In this document: positions 61,401 to 64,000 of the stretch, piece after piece
How the letters are laid out: each line of letters begins with the position of its first letter
How positions within the stretch are numbered: position 1 is the first letter of the stretch
DNA from: Nocardioides sp. Kera G14
GTDB lineage: Bacteria > Actinomycetota > Actinomycetes > Propionibacteriales > Nocardioidaceae
Length of the DNA: 64,000 bases
Direction: 5' to 3'
Assembly: GCF_020715565.1 (NCBI RefSeq)
Contig: NZ_CP085839.1
Location: 434,001-498,000 of the forward strand
Position numbers and translations under genes: made by a program
Notes under the pieces: model-generated
Seen by the model: only the letters and a program-made list of their open reading frames with translations
What the model was told of the DNA's origin: nothing
Databases searched by the model: none

Positions 61401-63128
61401 TCACACGGCGTCGACGGTGAAGGTCCCGGCGGCCCGGTCGGCGGTGATCCTCAGGGTCTCGTCGGGGTGCTCGCGCAGGAAGCTGATCGAGTCGTCGTCG
61501 ACGTACGCCCAGCGCAGCGATCCCTCGCGCAGGGCGACGTGCTGATGACGCAACTTCGCCGTCTCCTTGTAGAAGTCGAGGGTCTCGGTGTCCCACTGGT
61601 CGCGACGCGACCAGGGCATCGTGCGGCGGCCGTCCTCCCCGTTGACGCCCTCGAGGCCGATCTCGTCGCCGGCGAAGATCATCGGGACGCCCGGCAGGGT
61701 GAAGAGCAGGCCGGCCGCGACCCGATGGAGCTTCGGGTCGCGGACGAGGGTGCGGATGCGGGCGGAGTCGTGGGAGCTGAGGATGCTCCAGCTCTGCAGC
61801 GCCGCGCGCCAGCCGTAGCGGGCGCGCCACTCCTTGAGCGCCTGGACGGTGGCGTGCCCGTCCCTGCGCTGTACGGCGACGGGCCGGCCGAACGGCCGCG
61901 CGTCGGTCGTCTCGGCGCGGAGCCACGACCAGATCGGCCACGAGAATCCCGAGTAGTTCATCGTCCCGTGCCAGCCGTCACCGTCGATGTCCGTGCTGGC
62001 ATCGTGGTTGTGCTCGCCGATCAGCCAGCCGTTGGGGTTCTCCTCCTCGATCGTGCGCCGGATGATGCGGGCGACCATGTGGTTGACGTCGATCGCGCCG
62101 AGGCGTCCGCTCATGTTCGCGACGTCGATGCGCCAACCATCAAGGAAATAAGGGGCCTTCAGCCATCGCGCGACCGTCGAGTCGGGGCCTTCGATCATGG
62201 CGGCGCGCATCTCGGCGCTGGTGTGGTTGAGCTTGGGCAGCGTCGGATAGCCCATCCAGGTCTCGTAGGGCGCGTCCGGGCCCTCGCCGTGGAAGTAGTA
62301 CCAGTGCCGCTTCGCAGAGGCGGCAGCATCACCGGCCCTTGCCTCCTTGAACCACTCGTGGGTGTCGCCGGTGTGGTTGGCGGTGAGGTCGCCGATGAGG
62401 TGCATGCCACGCTCCTCGAGCGCCTCGGCCAGTCGCTGATAGGCCTCGTCACCTCCCAGGAGCGGATCGATCTGGTCGAACGTGCTGGCGTTGTAGCGAT
62501 GGTTGGACTCCGCCGGGAAGACCGGAGTCGTGTAGAGGACGTTCACTCCCAGATCGGCGAGGTGGTCGAGGTGCTCGATGATCCCGTCGAGGTCGCCGCC
62601 GTAGAGGCCGAGCCACGTGCGGTCATCCGTCCCCTCGTACGACGGCAGCTCGTCCCACTCCTGCGGCTTCGCCCAGTGGGGGGTCGGGCGTTCGTCCGCC
62701 GCGGCGCTGCGGGCGAAGCGGTCGGGGAAGACCTGGTAGACGATCGCGTCCTTGGTCCACTCCGGCGCCGGCTTGTGGGTCGACAGCTTGAAGTCGAAGG
62801 TGTCGCTGGGTTCGTGCTCCGCGATGCCGGCTGCGGTCAGCCACCTCTGGCTCTCATCGTCGGCTGCAAGGAGCCAGCGATAGTGCGTCATCGGGGAGTG
62901 GCACTCCACCGTCGCCTCCCACCACGAGTCTCTGCCGGTCGGGCTGTCGGCCCGCTCCGCCTCGCGGTAGATCGGCTCGGCGTCGTACGTCGTCCGGACC
63001 CACACCCGCGTCGCCGGGTCCCCCTCCGCGACCCGCAACCGCACCGTGACCAGCTCGCCCAGCTCCGGCGCCTGCGTCGAGCAGTAGAGCGGTGATCCGT
63101 CGTGGTGTGGCTCGCTTAGGAGGTCCAT
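61401..63128 (-). CDS. GH13 alpha-glucan hydrolase (maltogenic amylase/neopullulanase-like)
   Basis: A 575-residue enzyme, ATG 63128. An N-terminal CBM34-type beta-sandwich (about 1-120) leads to the GH13 barrel starting at DAIVYQVFPDRF. Region I is DLTANHTGDTH, region II is GWRIDVAN with the nucleophile Asp335, region III is LIGEHNHDA with the acid Glu372, and region IV is SSHDSARIR with Asp454. It hydrolyses maltodextrins or cyclodextrins in the cytoplasm, since there is no signal peptide; together with GlgM and GlgC this fits alpha-glucan turnover. Divergent from the tRNA. Confidence 0.93.
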   Translation of the reverse strand: MDLLSEPHHDGSPLYCSTQAPELGELVTVRLRVAEGDPATRVWVRTTYDAEPIYREAERADSPTGRDSWWEATVECHSPMTHYRWLLAADDESQRWLTAAGIAEHEPSDTFDFKLSTHKPAPEWTKDAIVYQVFPDRFARSAAADERPTPHWAKPQEWDELPSYEGTDDRTWLGLYGGDLDGIIEHLDHLADLGVNVLYTTPVFPAESNHRYNASTFDQIDPLLGGDEAYQRLAEALEERGMHLIGDLTANHTGDTHEWFKEARAGDAAASAKRHWYYFHGEGPDAPYETWMGYPTLPKLNHTSAEMRAAMIEGPDSTVARWLKAPYFLDGWRIDVANMSGRLGAIDVNHMVARIIRRTIEEENPNGWLIGEHNHDASTDIDGDGWHGTMNYSGFSWPIWSWLRAETTDARPFGRPVAVQRRDGHATVQALKEWRARYGWRAALQSWSILSSHDSARIRTLVRDPKLHRVAAGLLFTLPGVPMIFAGDEIGLEGVNGEDGRRTMPWSRRDQWDTETLDFYKETAKLRHQHVALREGSLRWAYVDDDSISFLREHPDETLRITADRAAGTFTVDAV

Positions 63129-63168
63129 GCGGACATTCAATAGGATGCGTGGGCGCCTCCGGGCGCAT

Positions 63169-63242
63169 GCCTCGTTAGCACAGTGGTCGTGCGGCGGCTT
63201 TGTAACCCGTTGACGTCGGTTCGATTCCGGCACGAGGCTCCA
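63169..63242 (+). tRNA. tRNA-Thr (anticodon UGU), CCA encoded
   Basis: A full cloverleaf: acceptor GCCTCGT/ACGAGGC perfect; D-stem GCAC/GTGC with GG in the loop; anticodon loop TTTGTAA giving anticodon TGT; T-stem GTCGG/CCGGC with the TTCGATT loop; CCA at 63240-63242. The anticodon stem GCGGC/CCCGT has a G-T end pair and a C-C mismatch next to the loop, and the variable loop has only 4 nt, so it may score low in a covariance model. It could be a minor or element-borne tRNA. Confidence 0.75.
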
Positions 63243-63703
63243 GATGGGCCCCAGTAAAACTTGCCCGTCCTCGTTGCGACCAGCAGTTCCACAGCCGTCC
63301 ACTGGACGTTCTGGGCCAGCTCGAGCGGGGCCAATGAGATCGACCCTTAGGCGCGAACGTTCAGCTGCCCTTCCGACACGTTCTGCGACGCTCACGTAGC
63401 TTTGCCTACGAAGCTCAAAGGCACCGGTGCCGGAATGCAGACGACAAATCTATTCGAAGTATAAGTGGGCGAACCGTGGACCTTACTCCCGAAAAGATCA
63501 ATGAAGCGTATCGTGTTCTCTGGAGCGACCCTCACACGGTGATTGACATTGCGTTGGAGACGAGTAAGCCGGTTTGATCTTGGCTAGGCGATGGTGAGGC
63601 AGTACGTATCCGTTCATAAGATCTCTCATCGACCATCGACTGCCACCGCTTCCCTTCCATTCACCGCCCCCAAGTGATTCAATCAATTCGAGGATCGTCC
63701 AAG
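63243..63703. other. Low-GC, gene-poor segment right of the tRNA
   Basis: From the tRNA 3' end the base composition drops clearly below the rest of the window and no convincing gene is present for about 460 nt. Only a 33-residue frame (63476-63577) and a small inverted repeat CGTAG-N6-CTACG near 63391-63416 stand out. The sudden change at a tRNA 3' end is what is seen at the border of integrated elements; no attachment-site repeat of the tRNA end is visible in the remaining sequence. Confidence 0.5.
63476..63577 (+). CDS. Possible small ORF of 33 residues
   Basis: GTG 63476 opens MDLTPEKINEAYRVLWSDPH-type sequence and ends at SKPV. It has plausible helical, amphipathic composition for a short protein or the front part of a truncated one, but no clear ribosome binding site. 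It is the only frame with protein-like composition in this stretch. Confidence 0.2.
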   Translation: MDLTPEKINEAYRVLWSDPHTVIDIALETSKPV

Positions 63704-64000
63704 TTGTCCATCAAGACGAGCGTCGGCGCCTTCTTTCTTGCCCCCGACGGTTTCAGGTTCACACCCGGAGTGGCCACGCCTTCAGTGAATACCCGGGGAT
63801 TTGGGGTTGAACGGCTCGGTAATTCCCTCGCGGTGTGGGTCGGAGCATCGGAACGGGTGGAGGTTCTTGCGGAATACTTTCCCTTCCTGCGACCGGCAGA
63901 CTCGATGGGATGGTCTCACTTCGCGGTCGTCGAGACTGAATTCGACGGGCCGATCTACTTATCCAATGGGAATGGTCGACCGGCCGGACGGCGAAGGCCG
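63704..64000 (+). CDS. Partial unknown gene running off the right edge
   Basis: An open frame from TTG 63704 (with GAGGA 9 nt upstream), or from GTG 63674, continues to the end of the window without a stop. It reads TSVGAFFLAPDGFRFTPGV ... FGVERLGNSLAVWVGASERV ... MGWSHFAVVETEFDGPIYLS. Protein-like composition with alternating strands. Two GC-rich turns at the very end are also in frame. I do not recognise the family. It is the first convincing gene of the segment right of the tRNA. Confidence 0.5.
   Translation, partial: MSIKTSVGAFFLAPDGFRFTPGVATPSVNTRGFGVERLGNSLAVWVGASERVEVLAEYFPFLRPADSMGWSHFAVVETEFDGPIYLSNGNGRPAGRRRP

Overview
The window is high-GC chromosomal DNA from an actinobacterium, most likely Nocardioides or a close relative in the Nocardioidaceae. 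That placement is an inference from content: mycothiol (mshA) and F420 (fgd, npdG) enzymes, a diaminopimelate epimerase, carD, actinobacterial-type SOS boxes, GlgM/GlgC, DivIVA/FilP-like coiled-coil proteins, and gene neighbourhoods (mshA-ybjN-regX3/senX3-gpmA; lpqE-carD-ispD-ispF-cysS-rlmB) that match the mycobacterial order. Most of the window is ordinary core genome, densely packed, with many 1-4 nt start/stop overlaps.

1-13 kb: the end of a glycosyltransferase, a MarR regulator with its operator facing a DUF4442 gene, miaB, an antitoxin-like small protein, the coupled set miaA-PPOX-dapF, a Nudix hydrolase, a secreted DUF1906 protein with a PhoD phosphatase, an SDR, hflX and an SGNH esterase. 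13-26 kb: a DinG-type helicase, a three-gene secreted set (PhoD2, alkaline-phosphatase-superfamily enzyme, HExxH protease), lexA divergent from a LysM gene with two SOS boxes, then nrdR-nrdJ behind two NrdR boxes.

25.6-35 kb is the accessory part. It holds a TasA/camelysin-like gene overlapping a SipW-type signal peptidase that is fused in frame to its own SipW-like signal segment and a LamG domain; a YjbR-family gene; a DUF2510-matrixin membrane protease; two tiny overlapping ORFs; a NERD-domain SF1 helicase followed by a DUF3883 PD-(D/E)xK protein (a probable defence cassette); an HNH nuclease; and two overlapping SemiSWEET genes.

35-64 kb: two long coiled-coil polarity-type proteins, divergent glgM/glgC, fgd and npdG, typA, a racemase homologue with both catalytic cysteines replaced by alanine, mshA-ybjN, regX3/senX3 facing phoU across PHO-box-like repeats, eamA/gpmA converging on a long inverted repeat, the lpqE-ubiA-carD region with a degenerate IspD-like gene before the real ispD, an orphan nirD with a GlnR-like site, ispF, a sulfite-oxidase-like enzyme, cysS-rlmB, a metallophosphoesterase, a GH13 enzyme and a tRNA-Thr(UGU). 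Right of the tRNA the base composition falls and gene density collapses, suggesting the start of an element integrated at the tRNA 3' end; a partial unknown gene runs off the window.

Functionally the window covers tRNA A37 modification (miaA, miaB), DNA-damage and nucleotide-pool control (lexA, LysM, nrdR, nrdJ), phosphate sensing with several phosphatases, glycogen/maltose-1-phosphate synthesis, redox cofactors and isoprenoid precursor synthesis. Base composition statements are by eye; nothing was computed or searched.
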